NCBI GenBank assembly: GCA_948099385.1
Contig: CANUEZ040000028.1
Span: 124,001-188,000, forward strand
DNA length: 64,000 nucleotides
Direction: 5' to 3'
From: Fasciola hepatica
Taxonomy: Eukaryota > Platyhelminthes > Trematoda > Plagiorchiida > Fasciolidae
Both the position numbers and the translations under genes were made by a program. Every line of letters begins with the position of its first letter. Positions within the stretch are counted from its first letter, which is position 1. This document shows, piece after piece, positions 23,390-33,677 of the stretch. Below the pieces are notes generated by a model. The model saw nothing but the letters and a program-made list of their open reading frames with translations, had not been told where the DNA came from and searched no databases.

Positions 23390-23880
23390 AGATTGGAATA
23401 GCCCAGAAAGCCCGTGCGGGGACTTCTGAGAAAGACCTTATGCCACTGGGGTGACAAGGACGGAGGAGAGCAATGGCTCCACCAGTTCAGGCGTTGGATG
23501 TCTTATCTACAAGGCCTGAGTCGAATGGACCAAGCACGGCTTTTGGGGCTGTACGGGCAATAAGAAGGAGCTTATATTCCACTGAATGGCCAGAAGTATT
23601 TAGGAAAGACTCGAATACTGTACTGCACTATAATAATAACGTCAAAGGCCGCTTCCAAAAGTTCATACCAAACGGAGCCACCGTCATACGTGATGAAAAG
23701 ACTGCAGGTCACTGGCAGCAAGCTGAGTCCATTGACGACTCAGCACACTTGCTTTCCAGAGGCGTGAAGGATTTCCCGTGGCTGGACACATGGACCTCTA
23801 GTCCCAAGTTCTTGTACTTACACGAACGAGAATAGCCAGTGTATGAACTGGGAGCACGTCCTATGTAGGAGAGAGAAATC
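23390..23880 (+). pseudogene. BEL pol remnant, RT-RNase H linker and RNase H C-terminus
   Basis: Plus-strand frames carry a KALRGLLRKTLCHWGDKDGG and FRRWMSYLQGLSRMDQAR segment, the region between RT and RNase H in BEL pol. The frame 23473-23835 then gives DSNTVLHYNNNVKGRFQKFI, NGATVIRDEKTAGHWQQAES and DDSAHLLSRGVKDF. These match the D-S-x-V-L-Y-I-N-N, RF..F.ANR...I and W..V....NPADL.SRG motifs of BEL RNase H. Some consensus residues (ANR, NPAD) are changed. It stops 80 bases before the Gypsy insertion at 23962, so it may be the upstream half of a BEL copy interrupted by it. Confidence 0.78.
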
Positions 23881-23961
23881 AGAGGTACAGTAAAAAATGG
23901 TGCTCCCCGAAGGAACATTATTCTGTCACAGTTGACTATATTTTCTCTCTGGGCATGGTAG

Positions 23962-24271
23962 TTTAGTCGAACGCACGACTTGTGGACTCAATTCCCGTCC
24001 AGCGAATAAAGACGCAGAACGACAGCGATTGATGGTTTTTGTACTTGTATTGATTGCCCTGTATGAAGTACAGGAGAAGGGAGGCTGATCTAGCTAATCA
24101 CCAGAGCTGATGAGCTGGAGCGCGCCTTGCCGTTTTGACGTAGTGTGACGAAGGTTCTTCTTCTTTTTTTACGTGTTCTTATTTTCACACCGGTGGACTT
24201 AAACAAAGCGCGCCTAAGCTCTAAGCTCGCGATTGTATTTTATTGAATTTGGTGTCTGCGAAGCCGCTACA
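23962..24271 (-). repeat. 3' LTR of Gypsy element
   Basis: 310 bp. On the minus strand it starts TGTAGCGGCTTCG and ends CGTTCGACTAAA. It is identical to the copy at 26417-26726. The end is AAA rather than the usual CA, but this is fixed by the TSD GTAG at 23958-23961. Confidence 0.93.
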
Positions 24272-24284
24272 TCAGTCCCCCTCC
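24272..24284 (-). promoter_or_regulatory. polypurine tract of Gypsy element
   Basis: On the minus strand GGAGGGGGACTGA abuts the TGTAG start of the 3' LTR, the position of plus-strand priming in Gypsy elements. Confidence 0.75.
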
Positions 24285-24592
24285 AGAAGGACGACCGAGT
24301 AGGAGAACTTCGACCTAAGAGAGCGTCGTGAGTTGAGCCAAAAACCAGCTGAATAGTTCCAGCTGGAAATGGTTTGTGCTCAGCACCTCTAAGGTGATCT
24401 AAGGACCTCTGGGCCATATATAGCCGCAGAGAAGGTTACTCACGCGTGAACTGGTGGGGTATCCTCTCCCCGTGCTCTCTATCTAGAAACCTTAAGTGGG
24501 GACAGGGACGTGCCAAACCATGTACAAGGCACGTAGGCAACAACAACAACAACAAAAAATGGTAATGTTCATATAGTGACACATGTCCATTG

Positions 24593-25535
24593 TTAGTGGT
24601 GTGCCAGATCCTTCCTAGGTAAACAACGACTGACCCTAGAAGAGATAAGAAAAACTGGATACAGTATGCAATCAAAAGGGGAAATCTTTGTAAGAACAAT
24701 AAAGTCAACGAATCGTGCAGGGAAACGAACATGCCTACCAGACCTGGTGGAACGTGATGGGGGGTCGACCTGTGACTCACGCGTGCTGGAGCTAGATGTT
24801 GTCGGGATCGGGCAAACGTCTGTGTTTTTACCATCGACGGGCAACGGCGTAGGCTGGGTTTCCGAGTCAACGAACGCTGGCTTAAGGCGGTCGATGCTGA
24901 CGGTTTCTTGCCGACCATTGAGATCGATGATGAACGTTTTTTCTAAACGCCGAATGACTTTGTGCGGGCCAGAATAAGCTGGAGTCAACGGGCGGCGGCT
25001 CGGCGTACGCAGAAAAACATGCGTGCACGTATGTAGGTGACTGGGAATAAACGACGGCCGATCTGTCGAACGGACAGGAATACCAATCTTCTGACGCATG
25101 TAGATCATGAGACGTTGAGTGTAGTCTCCAAGGTTGGGGAAAGGTGCGCTCAACTTGGGTGCGACAAATTCACCAGGGAGACGAGCGGTGGTGCCGAATG
25201 TCATGGACGCAGGTGTGCAGGGAGTGTCGCTGCGCAACGTATTGCGAATGCCCAATAAAACCAGTGGTAAGACGTCCGTCCACTGAGGATTGTTGTGAGC
25301 ACTGAGCGAAGTTTTGAGGTGCCGGTGAAAACGTTCGACCAAGCCATTTGCCTGGGGATGATAAGCTGTGGTGCGAATACGCTTAGTGCCAGTCAGTTGG
25401 AGGAGATTGTCGAAAGTGGCAGATTCAAACTGAGCTCCTCGATCGGTGGTTACTGTGGTAGGACAACCAAAGCGGGAAATCCAGTGTTCCATGAACGCAC
25501 GGGCGACAGTTTCACTGGATACATCCGGAATGGGT
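24593..25535 (-). pseudogene. Gypsy integrase, C-terminal two-thirds of core plus GPY/F module
   Basis: The open frame from 25492 to 24593 begins mid-domain. A few upstream codons (VSSETVARAF) in the same frame belong to it. It holds CPTTVTTDRGAQFES (second catalytic Asp) and TTAYHPQANGLVERFHRHLK (catalytic Glu). Later come a YSGPHKVIRRLEKTFIIDLN and VSIDRLKPAF GPY/F-type module and a basic tail RSTRSGRHVRFPARFVDFI. The zinc-binding region and the first catalytic Asp are gone, removed by the deletion that fused this to gag. The frame is otherwise open for 299 codons, which agrees with the youth of the insertion. Confidence 0.92.
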
Positions 25536-26256
25536 ATGGCCTAGGAGGACTGCGAGCGGCAATAGGCCGACGGGTGCGAGTTGGGGAGCGGCTACGACGT
25601 GCCGAACGTGAAGACTGAATAGCGGTCACGTCCGCCCGAAGGGCACTGAGTTGTGCAGCTAAATCTGTGAGAGTCGCCTCCGTAGTGGTTGTGGACGAAC
25701 GAACACACTGACTAATTTGGGCGGAGGCGGTTTCCATAAAGCGGTCCGCCGCCAAAACCAGTCTGTCTAGTGAGACTTCATCTACGAGAAGGGCCAGAGT
25801 GCATTGCGCTTGTTGGGGTAGCTGCTGCATCCACAATTCTCGCAACATCATGTCACCAACTTGGATGCCCTTGGCCAGCTGTCGCATACGACGCAGAAGC
25901 TGTGAAGGCTTCTGGTCACCGAGGGAAATGCCACTAAGCAGCTGACGAAGACGGTTTGAGTCGGAGACCCCGGTGCGATCTAAGATAGCCTGGCGAAGCA
26001 TATCATAAGGCTTGTCCGTGGGTGGGTTGGAGATGATATCCTCGACAGCTTCAAGAATATTTAAAGGAAGTTCGGCAGTGAGATGCACATACTTCTGTTG
26101 CTGGGAGGGGATTCTGGAGGCAGCAAACTGTGCTTCCAGATGAGTCAGCCAAAGAGAGGGATTACCCGGAATGAAAGGTAACGCTTTCACTGGGCGCGCA
26201 ATAGAGAGCGTTTCAGGCACCGCAGGGTCAGACATAGTTAACTTAGCGTCATCCAT
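25536..26256 (-). CDS. Gypsy Gag (reading through to 25450 past the deletion)
   Basis: 268 codons from the ATG at 26256 to the stop at 25450. The N-terminal part (PVKALPFIPGNPSLWLTHLE, QFAASRIPSQQQKYVHL, YDMLRQAILDRTGVSDSNRL) and the middle (KPSQLLRRMRQLAKGIQVGD, LWMQQLPQQAQCTLALL) are the capsid-like Gag of flatworm and insect Gypsy elements. A C-terminal Arg/Ser-rich stretch follows. Normally a CCHC knuckle would come next. Here, after PPRPYP, the DNA switches to integrase sequence, and the gag frame reads it out of phase to a stop. The capsid region looks intact, so a shortened Gag could be made. Confidence 0.88.
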
Positions 26257-26402
26257 ATCAAATAGACAGCAAAATAAATATACGATGGCTGATCGAAATT
26301 AACACCAAAAAAGGCTCAATACGTATGTGCACAACGAAAACAAAAGGAACGCTGAAGGGCACGGACGATATAATAAATAAATAAAAATTAATAATAACTT
26401 GG

Positions 26403-26416
26403 AACGGGCTCACCAA
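26403..26416 (-). promoter_or_regulatory. putative primer-binding site of Gypsy element
   Basis: On the minus strand TTGGTGAGCCCGTT directly follows the 5' LTR. A TGG at this position is the usual complement of a tRNA CCA end. I cannot say which tRNA it matches. Confidence 0.6.
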
Positions 26417-26726
26417 TTTAGTCGAACGCACGACTTGTGGACTCAATTCCCGTCCAGCGAATAAAGACGCAGAACGACAGCGATTGATGGTTTTTGTACT
26501 TGTATTGATTGCCCTGTATGAAGTACAGGAGAAGGGAGGCTGATCTAGCTAATCACCAGAGCTGATGAGCTGGAGCGCGCCTTGCCGTTTTGACGTAGTG
26601 TGACGAAGGTTCTTCTTCTTTTTTTACGTGTTCTTATTTTCACACCGGTGGACTTAAACAAAGCGCGCCTAAGCTCTAAGCTCGCGATTGTATTTTATTG
26701 AATTTGGTGTCTGCGAAGCCGCTACA
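26417..26726 (-). repeat. 5' LTR of Gypsy element
   Basis: 310 bp, identical to 23962-24271. Its outer edge at 26726 is followed by the TSD GTAG. Confidence 0.93.
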
Positions 26727-26766
26727 GTAGCTCTGCTTGCCGGAGGGGCTGACCACTCTTAAGAGG

Positions 26767-27063
26767 AGTAACGATCGGTTGTAGAAAGTCCTTCAAAGGA
26801 GCTATACTTTCGTGTTTTCGTGATATTACTCCCCCACATGCAGTATTTGTATGTTCCGTACACTTTACTTTTCTATGGTCCAACTTTTGTTTATTCGTAC
26901 ACCTGGCTTTCGTTTTTTGATCCTGTGTGATCTCATGATTGAGGTTTTCATGTTTCATGCTATTGTTCATTTAATAATCCAGCATCGTAGATCATACAGA
27001 CTAATGGCGCTTTTGTTTGGAGAATCTTTCAAATTCGCCCACTTGTTGCTCAAAAGCGTGTCA
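26767..27063 (+). repeat. BEL LTR, degenerate copy C
   Basis: Aligns with the LTR at 14622-14998. It opens AGTAACGATCGGTTGTAGAA and passes through GATTGAGGTTTTCATG, TTCATTTAATAATCCAGCAT and TTGCTCAAAAGCGTGTCACG. It is about 80 bases shorter than the 377-bp copies and clearly older. It sits 40 bases beyond the Gypsy insertion. Confidence 0.78.
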
Positions 27064-27390
27064 CGAGCAGCATTTACTGATCGCAAGCGGTCTTCATCGG
27101 TTCAGCATTGTACGCCTGGGCTATAACTCCTGATTCGTTGCGCTGTGCAGGACATGATCTCCTAGAGATGACACATTCCGAGGCATTCACTTACGAGGTT
27201 CAGAGTCTTAGAGAACTGGAAACCAGCAACGAAAGAACACTCGCTCGAAAGCGCAATTTAAATACCCTAAATCCGGAACTCGTGGTTGGATGGCCGAGGG
27301 CGAGTGGCGGATCGACAAGCCCCCGCAGAAGTTTTAATGCTAAAAGCCCAAATATTACCCACTCGACAACCTGTGATAGACATACTGACT
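27064..27390 (+). pseudogene. possible BEL gag N-terminus remnant
   Basis: The frame 27108-27407 contains EMTHSEAFTYEVQSLRELET and a charged SNERTLARKRNL stretch. It occupies the place and has the coiled-coil character of the gag at 10.4-10.6 kb, but the residue match is weak. It lies between LTR copy C and integrase sequence, so everything from gag to RNase H is reduced to at most this piece. Confidence 0.4.
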
Positions 27391-28430
27391 TAACACACGC
27401 TCTGTAGAGAGGTACGCCGGAGGAAGTCACTTGCTAAGCGATATTCGGGAACGGTTTTGGACACTGAGGAGAAGAGCCGGCATGAAACATGTAATTCGAC
27501 CTTCTGTGCAGCGTAGAAGACGAACGGTGTGCGCGGGTAAGCGGTGCATGGCTTCACTGCCTCAGTGCAAGTGACCCCGGGATAGTGACCGTTTAGTGAC
27601 ACTAGGCTTGACTACTTCGGACCTTTGTGGGTCAGATGAAGGAAGAGAATGGAAAATATACGGGCACATCATGAATTGCATAAAATCTCGAGCTCTACGC
27701 TTAGAAGTCATGCACTCGAAAAAACTAGCTCTCTATCGAGCCTTGTAGCGCCTCAGAATTAGCAGGGGTTTGCCGTCAGACACCTGCTCGGGCGACGGGT
27801 CACAATTTGTGGGTTCTCAACGAGAAAGCTCCTTTGAAACCAAAATATGAATGGAGGTGAACAGCAAAATCGACGGGCGAGAGGTAGCCTCCGGTGGCAC
27901 CTCAAACCCCACAGACCAGTCACCGCGGTGGAGTGCGAGACAGCTTAGTAAAGTAAGCCAGAAGATTACTACTGTCTCTAATCGAACTCTAGCCACCGGA
28001 CGACGAGACAATGAAAATCGCGACGACGGAGGCCGAGGGAATCTTGAACGATCGCCCTGCGGCACCTGTCTCTCCCAGTGACCCCACTCACCCAAATGAT
28101 TTGTGGACACTGAGGTCAAACGTTGGATTTCAAGGGCCGGTGAGTTCCCGAGGTAACTGCTTACACGGGCGGGAACAAGCGAATGACCTGGTTGGGGTGT
28201 TTCGGAAACGACGGTTACGTGAGTACCCCCCGATCTCAAAAACCCGACAAAAGTGGCTGACCAAAAGAAGGCCCCTCAAGGCTGATGACGCAGTGATAAT
28301 ATCCAAAGAATACGCCAGTCTTAGGTCAGGGTCTTTGGGTCTTGTCGGAGAAATCATTATAGTTTCCGACGGGGCCGGTAAGAACGGGGAAGGCCAAGAC
28401 CACTAAGGGAAAATTGACCCGCAATGTGCG
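27391..28430 (+). pseudogene. BEL integrase and C-terminal region, decayed
   Basis: Broken plus-strand frames align with 12830-13963. Near 27430-27560 is LLSDIRERFWTLRRRAGMKH and CAGKRCMASLPQC. Near 27600-27720 is the TSGLDYFGPLW counterpart (here LGLTTSDLCG when frameshifted) and a CIKSRALRLEVMHSK block. Frame 28011-28406 carries EAEGILNDRPAAPVSPSDPT and LWTLRSNVGFQGPVSSRGNC, matching VERILNNRPLVSV and LRSNEGFQGPVNLRGSY at 13.5-13.6 kb. The end near 28390-28430 matches the VEVKTAHGTLIRGVHS segment. Multiple frameshifts and stops are present. Confidence 0.82.
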
Positions 28431-29244
28431 TAGCATCAGTCTTCTTGAGGGCAAAAGCGAACCATTTGACCCCACAGACTCAGCCGTCTTATAGCACACA
28501 TCTTCGGGTTTCGAAACAAGGAAGCGTGAACACACAAATCAACCATAACGAACTCACTCAAAGTAACGATTCCCTTCATGTTATGCATACACACTGCCAC
28601 TGGTTAACGAATACGCGCTGCTAATGATTAGCATGTTCGTTACTGATATCCTTTATATCATAGGGGTGTCTTCAGCTCCCAATTATTGTTCGTCATTTAC
28701 AAGAACAATCCCATGAGAGGTAATCGCTGTCTTCACGCACACAGGCCCACTCACTCCCACATACACGTGAACAGCAGCTTGTCCCATATTTTCGTCAGTG
28801 AACGACGTTGTCTTATAGGCTCATGCTTATTGCTACCATTAGTGAAAACGGTTCCACAAGTGGAAATTATTATTTTCCACGCATGTTCACTCACTTACTC
28901 GCACATACATATGAACGTCTGTTTGTTCACACGGCATGTGAACCGGGAACCTTGGGACTCGTATGCCATTTGCATTCGAGAACAACCTCGGCTTTCACCG
29001 ACTTTGCAGATTAATACTCGTCGACGGACAAGGGAATCTCATATTTCTGAGGAGGAACAACTCCCTGATATAACTAATGAATATTGTACGGTCACTTTTA
29101 CGTTTGAATACGTGCGCACATTCGAGATGCTGCCAATGGTAGCTGTGTGAATTGCCAACAATGATTGCGTACGTAGAATCGATCAGCAAGCTAGAAGTTA
29201 GCCTATGAATTTCCTAAGGTCGGATGGATTTTGATGGGCGGTGA
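28431..29244 (+). other. BEL-like 3' non-coding region
   Basis: CACATAC-rich sequence between decayed integrase and the LTR at 29245, comparable with 13964-14587. Related short phrases (ACTCACTCCCACATACACGT and CACTTACTCGCACATACATA) occur twice, about 150 bases apart. No coding domain is seen; the frame at 28686-29150 is probably fortuitous. Confidence 0.45.
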
Positions 29245-29610
29245 AACTAACGCATACGGAAATTCCTCCAAGAACATCATGATAATTTGGACTCGTGAAA
29301 GTACAGGATTATATGCACCATTTGTGCGTTCCGTACCACTTATATTTTTGTGCACCGACCTTTGTTTATTCGCTTCCAACGCGCGATTGTGCCATGTCCT
29401 GTTTGAACCTGTTTTATACACATGCTTACCTTTCTCTCTCTCCATGGACTTGGCTCTCATCTTGAATCCTTTTGATCGCATATTCGAGGTTCGTATATAT
29501 TTGCAATGGTGTTCATTTCATGATCCAGAATCGTAGACACTTCTGATCAATCTTGCTTTGGTTATGGAATTCGGGTGCATTTGCTACGCATTGTTCGAAA
29601 ATGCCTTACA
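29245..29610 (+). repeat. BEL LTR copy D
   Basis: About 366 bp. It starts near ACTAACGCATACGGAAATTC and ends ATGCCTTACA, followed by ATA as in the 10248 boundary. It shares the block TTATATTTTTGTGCACCGAC and the run GATCGCATATTCGAGGTTCG with the inverted copy at 32093-32465. It is followed by a gag remnant, so it acts as a 5' LTR for that copy and possibly as the 3' LTR of the integrase remnant upstream. Confidence 0.85.
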
Positions 29611-30600
29611 ATAACCAAATTGATTGATATGGAACCAGAAAATGCAGAGTGAGACCAGAAAATGATCCAAACAGCCAGAAACGGGACAGAAAGTAATGTG
29701 ATAATTCACTGTGGAGGGTCTGGGTGCATTTGATCCTTCGGATACTGTAAGATCTAGTCCTGTCAGCGCAAGCTTGCGTAATAATGAGGATATTGTTGAC
29801 TTGAAAAATATGGATTCGTTCAAGCCAATGATATTAAAGCTAGAACAACATTTGGTCTGCTGGAGAGCAGGCTCAGAATGTAGAGGACAAGATTAAACAA
29901 ATGAAACTAGAGCATCGAGCATTCGAAAATGACCTCTACAATAGACGAAGTCATCTTTAAGGGCGAAACCCTACACCGGTCGTCAAGTTGTTCCTACCAA
30001 TGCAGATATCAATCTACCTTTCTAGAGCGAAGCTGACAAGCATACGGACGACCGGAACAATACTGCATGTCTGTCCAACAGTTTTAAAAAAGTTTCTAAC
30101 CCTAGGTGACCGAAACGGGATAGAGGCTGCTGTATCTAAGCCACTATGGCCGAGGGCAAGCTGGAGAAGCTACTGGAGGTTGCGCCCTGCTCGACCCAGT
30201 TCAAGGCCGCACAAGAGCGAGGAAGATTTTCAAGGGCTTGTTAGGTTGGCAGTCTAAAGTTGCCCGCTATCTGACAGTTGGCATGATGTTAGAAGCCGGA
30301 TGAACAAAGGACCACATCTACCCTCTTTCTGACCTTGTAATTAGGACGCGAAATTGTTACGTAGTCCCTGATCACTCAGGCTACAGATCTGATCGGTTAC
30401 TTAGACAGACAGAAAATAGCCGAAAGCTGGTTAGGTCAACTCAGTTCAGTTGAGTTTCCACAGGATGAAAGTTGCCGGGACCAATCGAGCCCCCCTATCG
30501 TTATGTTGTCGGCTAGTTTTTTGGCTCCCAACAATGCGCGTTGAATGTTTTGTCTGAAGACAGAATTCGCGAGGCAGTATCATCTTCACCGACATAAGTT
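29611..30600 (+). pseudogene. BEL gag remnant
   Basis: Starts directly after LTR copy D. Frame 29711-29896 reads LGAFDPSDTVRSSPVSASLR and KPMILKLEQHLVCW, matching LGTFDSLVNVQSPSPVSASS and LRILDLEQQLLSA of the gag at 10271. Later pieces in changing frames include AAQERGRFSRAC (counterpart of YTRARKILRDL) and LIGYLDRQKIAESWLGQL near 30390-30440 (counterpart of LTEYLDRQTKIADSSLAYL). Several stops and deletions are present. It is cut off by the minus-strand LINE fragment that follows. Confidence 0.8.
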
Positions 30601-30679
30601 CCTTGACGGAAATACCGGGGGCTCATTACTTCAGTCGTTGTTCAAACAGCTAGCTCTGGGAACGCTGGGTTCCAGCATG

Positions 30680-31900
30680 AACCTGGGGCCTTCTTGAAAG
30701 TTGGTTCGTAGCTGCATCCAACAGCATCCTCTGACAGTCTATTCCACATTGATGCAACCCTACTTGTAAATTACTTACCCTGTAAGTCCAGCCATGAGTG
30801 TGCCCCCTGTAGCTTAAGACTGTGTCCACTGGTGCCGCACTCAGGGGCAGAAAGAAACAAATCGCTCATGTCTATACCCGACAGACCCATTATGATCCTG
30901 GACTCTTCTATGGGGTCAACTCGGACCTTACTCCGCTCTGAAGAGAAGAGATTAAGATCCCCTAGACCTTGAGCGTAATATTCCTCCCCGTGATCGGTGA
31001 TCAATCCAGTTGCAAGTCGCCGCACCCTTTCCTCAAGCACTCCTTATCCTTGCGACAATGAGGTGCCCATGCCTGCACACAATACTTCAGAAAAGGTGGC
31101 ACGAAAACCTTGTAAAACGGGATCAAGACTGCTGGTTTTTTGCCTGTGCTAGTATTGCACACCCTAGTCAGTACCCCTCCGGCCATAATGGCAGCTCTCT
31201 GGCACTTCCTCGAAGGCTTGACGTCCTGTGTGACCATCACACCTAGATCGTTTACCCCCGACACTCTTTGAAAAGGAATACTGCCTATTTCTTCTATGTT
31301 AGTGGTCGGAAGATGACATTTGGCGGGGCTTGGTGGTAAATCCCATCGTTCTGCCTATCTGAGCATAGCTTTCATATCCTGTTCTAAATGGCTCCCCGCT
31401 ATCTTCACGTAATCTACAAAGCTGAAACTGGGGTTGCTCAACCCTTCCGCTAGGTCATTTCTATACAAGAGGAAGGGCGAGGGTCCCTGTACTGTATCCT
31501 GTGGCACACCACTGGTAACCCTCTCCAGTCTCGTTAGCTAATAGCCCAATTTGACAGAGAAGCTACCATTCCCTAGAGATTGTGCTACCCAAGCACTCGC
31601 CTCCTCGCTTATCCCAAAGGTTTACAAAGTCGAGGGCCTTACTGAAATCAGAATAACAAACCTCCACTGTCGCGCCTTCATCTATTCGTCTTGTGGTCTC
31701 GTCCAAAAGCACCAGCAGGCTTGTCAAACACGATCATTCTTAACAAGCCTATGTTGTGCAGGTGTCAGCAGGTCGTTATTGCCAAGATCCAGGCACAATT
31801 GTTTTCTGATTACAAGTTCCAAGCACTTGCGCAATGCTGCTGTCAGGCTGACCGGTCCATAGTTCTCCGCCTCATTCGCGATAGCGGCTGAAAGAACAGA
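30680..31900 (-). pseudogene. CR1/Jockey-type LINE fragment, RT to C-terminus
   Basis: Minus-strand frames in order: an LTPAQHRLVKNDRV-like stretch near 31750; a GVPQDTVQGPSPFLLYRND and LSNPSFSFVDYVKI pair near 31430-31510, which are RT motifs with the catalytic box changed to VDYV; NDLGVMVTQDVKPSRKCQRA, VLIPFYKVFVPPFLKYCVQAW and APHCRKD at 31001-31264; then ERVRRLATGLITDHGEEYYA, SAPECGTSGHSLKLQGAHSW and a VASMWNRLSEDA tail to about 30680. This is the canonical tail of CR1-type LINEs. The YADD box is lost and frames are broken. It interrupts plus-strand BEL sequence. Confidence 0.83.
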
Positions 31901-32092
31901 TCAGGTACCAGCCAAGCTCAAAATACTGTACGGAAGTACTCGAAACACCAGCCCTGAAAGAGCGTGTATGCCATTTCACAAGAAGGTGTAGCTTCTCCAA
32001 ACTATAAAGCATTTGACCCCACCCAAGGGTTGGCAGATTGTCCGAAGTTCCTCGAAGCTACAGAAAAAAGTGTTGGGAAATGGCGAAGACAA
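31901..32092. other. short unassigned spacer
   Basis: Lies between the LINE fragment and the inverted BEL LTR. The frame 31964-32185 contains PNYKAFDPTQGLADCPKF. I recognise nothing in it. Confidence 0.35.
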
Positions 32093-32465
32093 TGTAAAGA
32101 GCTTACGAACAATTCGCAGCTAATTCACACGAGTCCCAAAACCAAAGCAAGATTGATCAGAAGTGTCTACGATTCTGGATCATGAAATGAACACCATTGC
32201 AAATATATACGAACCTCGAATATGCGATCAAAAGGATTCAAGATGAGAGCCAAGTCCATGGAGAGAGAGAAAGGTAAGCATGTGTATAAAACAGGTTCAA
32301 ACAGGACATGGCACAATCGCGCGTTGGAAGCGAATAAACAAAGGTCGGTGCACAAAAATATAAGTGGTACGGAACGCACAAACGGTGCATATAATCCTGT
32401 ACTTTCACGAGTCCAAATTATCATTATGTTCTTGGGGGATTTTGCAAAACTGGTAGTGGCGGTGG
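32093..32465 (-). repeat. BEL LTR copy E, inverted relative to copy D
   Basis: On the minus strand it aligns almost throughout with 29245-29610. The 245-base core (32165-32410) is nearly identical to 29290-29535 by eye; for example, 20-residue stretches of shadow translation match. The two ends are more diverged. It ends TTTACA on the minus strand at 32093. With copy D it forms an inverted LTR pair around the gag remnant and LINE fragment. Confidence 0.85.
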
Positions 32466-33677
32466 AGGCAATACTCACTGAAAGCCTCTGATATGTCTTG
32501 TGATTTGTGCATGTAAGTAGAAAAAAGAGCAAAGACCGGAGTGGATTCAGCCTTTCTGAGTGCGGAGTAAGTTCCGACCTGGGTTGGCATAAAGCAGACA
32601 GTTGATAACTGACAGGGAGCCTTTTGCATTGTAATGAAAGGAAAACGCTGTCAATGTGTGCGTAGGTGAGCTGAAAGCTGCACAATCGCATCGCAAATCC
32701 TTTAGTAATTATTGTTTGTCTTGGCTAGATTTCGATTTTTACCCTTGAATTCATTGGCCAAACAGAGTCTGAATGTTGATTGTGTATAAATCGGCTTTTA
32801 TGACGTAGTCCCAGCTCGTTTGCACGCTCCAGGTACGGTTGCGGCTCCGCCGTTGTGTAGTATGGCAATCCAATTCCGTCTGAATCGACGGACACGACCG
32901 CAGTGCTCGGAATCCAATGCGAATGACAAGTACGTGTGATTGCACTGTCTATTCTGGTTTATCTGAAAAATGTCAATAATAAACTAATCCCTCCGGGACC
33001 AGTACATTGTGATTATGAGTGGTGTTTTTCCAATTTTTCAGTCGTCCTTCATCGGACCACTATCTTAGTTCGCTATCACAAGTCCTGCTTCACGTGAGTG
33101 AACATCTGCATACTGACTTAACTTGAAAGTTATCATTTGCGTAAGTCTTCCTTCACGTGAAGTGAAGTGGGTGGGTGTAGTCCAGAGAAGTATGCTTTGT
33201 GAGGATTAAGGACCACCTCAAACCAATTGAAGTGAGTTGGAATAAGCACACATACGTACTTCCGTCTGCATACGTTTATTGACACGTAATGCATTGGTAG
33301 CAGGGATTCGTCAATGATAGCTGAAGGATAGATCTATTCAATATCAGCTTTGCTTTTTATGGTAACTTCGCCGCGAAAAAAAGAAATGGTTTCTAAGTTG
33401 AGATCGGCTCACATTTTTCTGTAACCATGTCTGACTGCAAGCCATTTAAAATTAGCTACAAAAGGCATAGGAATTCTGATGTGCATTCATATGGAAGTCA
33501 AGAAAAATCTGTTCCTTATAAGAAACGCACTCCTCAGTGATATCACTGTGACAACGTGAAGGCTGACAGGTGAACCAACTGTGCTCGTTTTTCCATCATA
33601 GTGGCAACTAATGGAAAGTTTTAGTGGTTGATGACATATATATATAGTTAGTAAATAAATTAAAATAATAGAGGTTT
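32466..33677. other. intergenic stretch, nothing assigned
   Basis: AT-rich sequence without a domain-bearing frame. I see no repeat boundary apart from the LTR to the left and the TIR element to the right. Confidence 0.4.

Larger units (their letters stand above)
23962..26726 (-). mobile_element. Gypsy LTR retrotransposon, young internal-deletion derivative
   Basis: 2,765 bp on the minus strand. Two 310-bp LTRs (23962-24271 and 26417-26726) read identical base for base and are flanked by GTAG at 23958-23961 and 26727-26730, a 4-bp TSD. The order on the minus strand is 5' LTR, primer-site region, gag, then directly the second half of integrase, polypurine tract and 3' LTR. Protease, RT, RNase H and the first part of integrase are missing. 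Identical LTRs imply recent insertion. It would need enzymes from an intact relative to move. Confidence 0.95.

Noticed and set aside
24108..24130. CTGATGAG inside the Gypsy LTR as a hammerhead
   Set aside because: It lacks a GAAA box and stem II; it is present in both LTRs only because they are identical.
24666..25618. Plus-strand frames over the Gypsy integrase
   Set aside because: They are antisense shadows of the integrase and gag frames on the minus strand.
32167..32691. 174-codon minus-strand frame
   Set aside because: It runs through the BEL LTR copy E; the same peptide stretch appears at 29231-29536 in LTR copy D, so it is LTR sequence rather than a gene.
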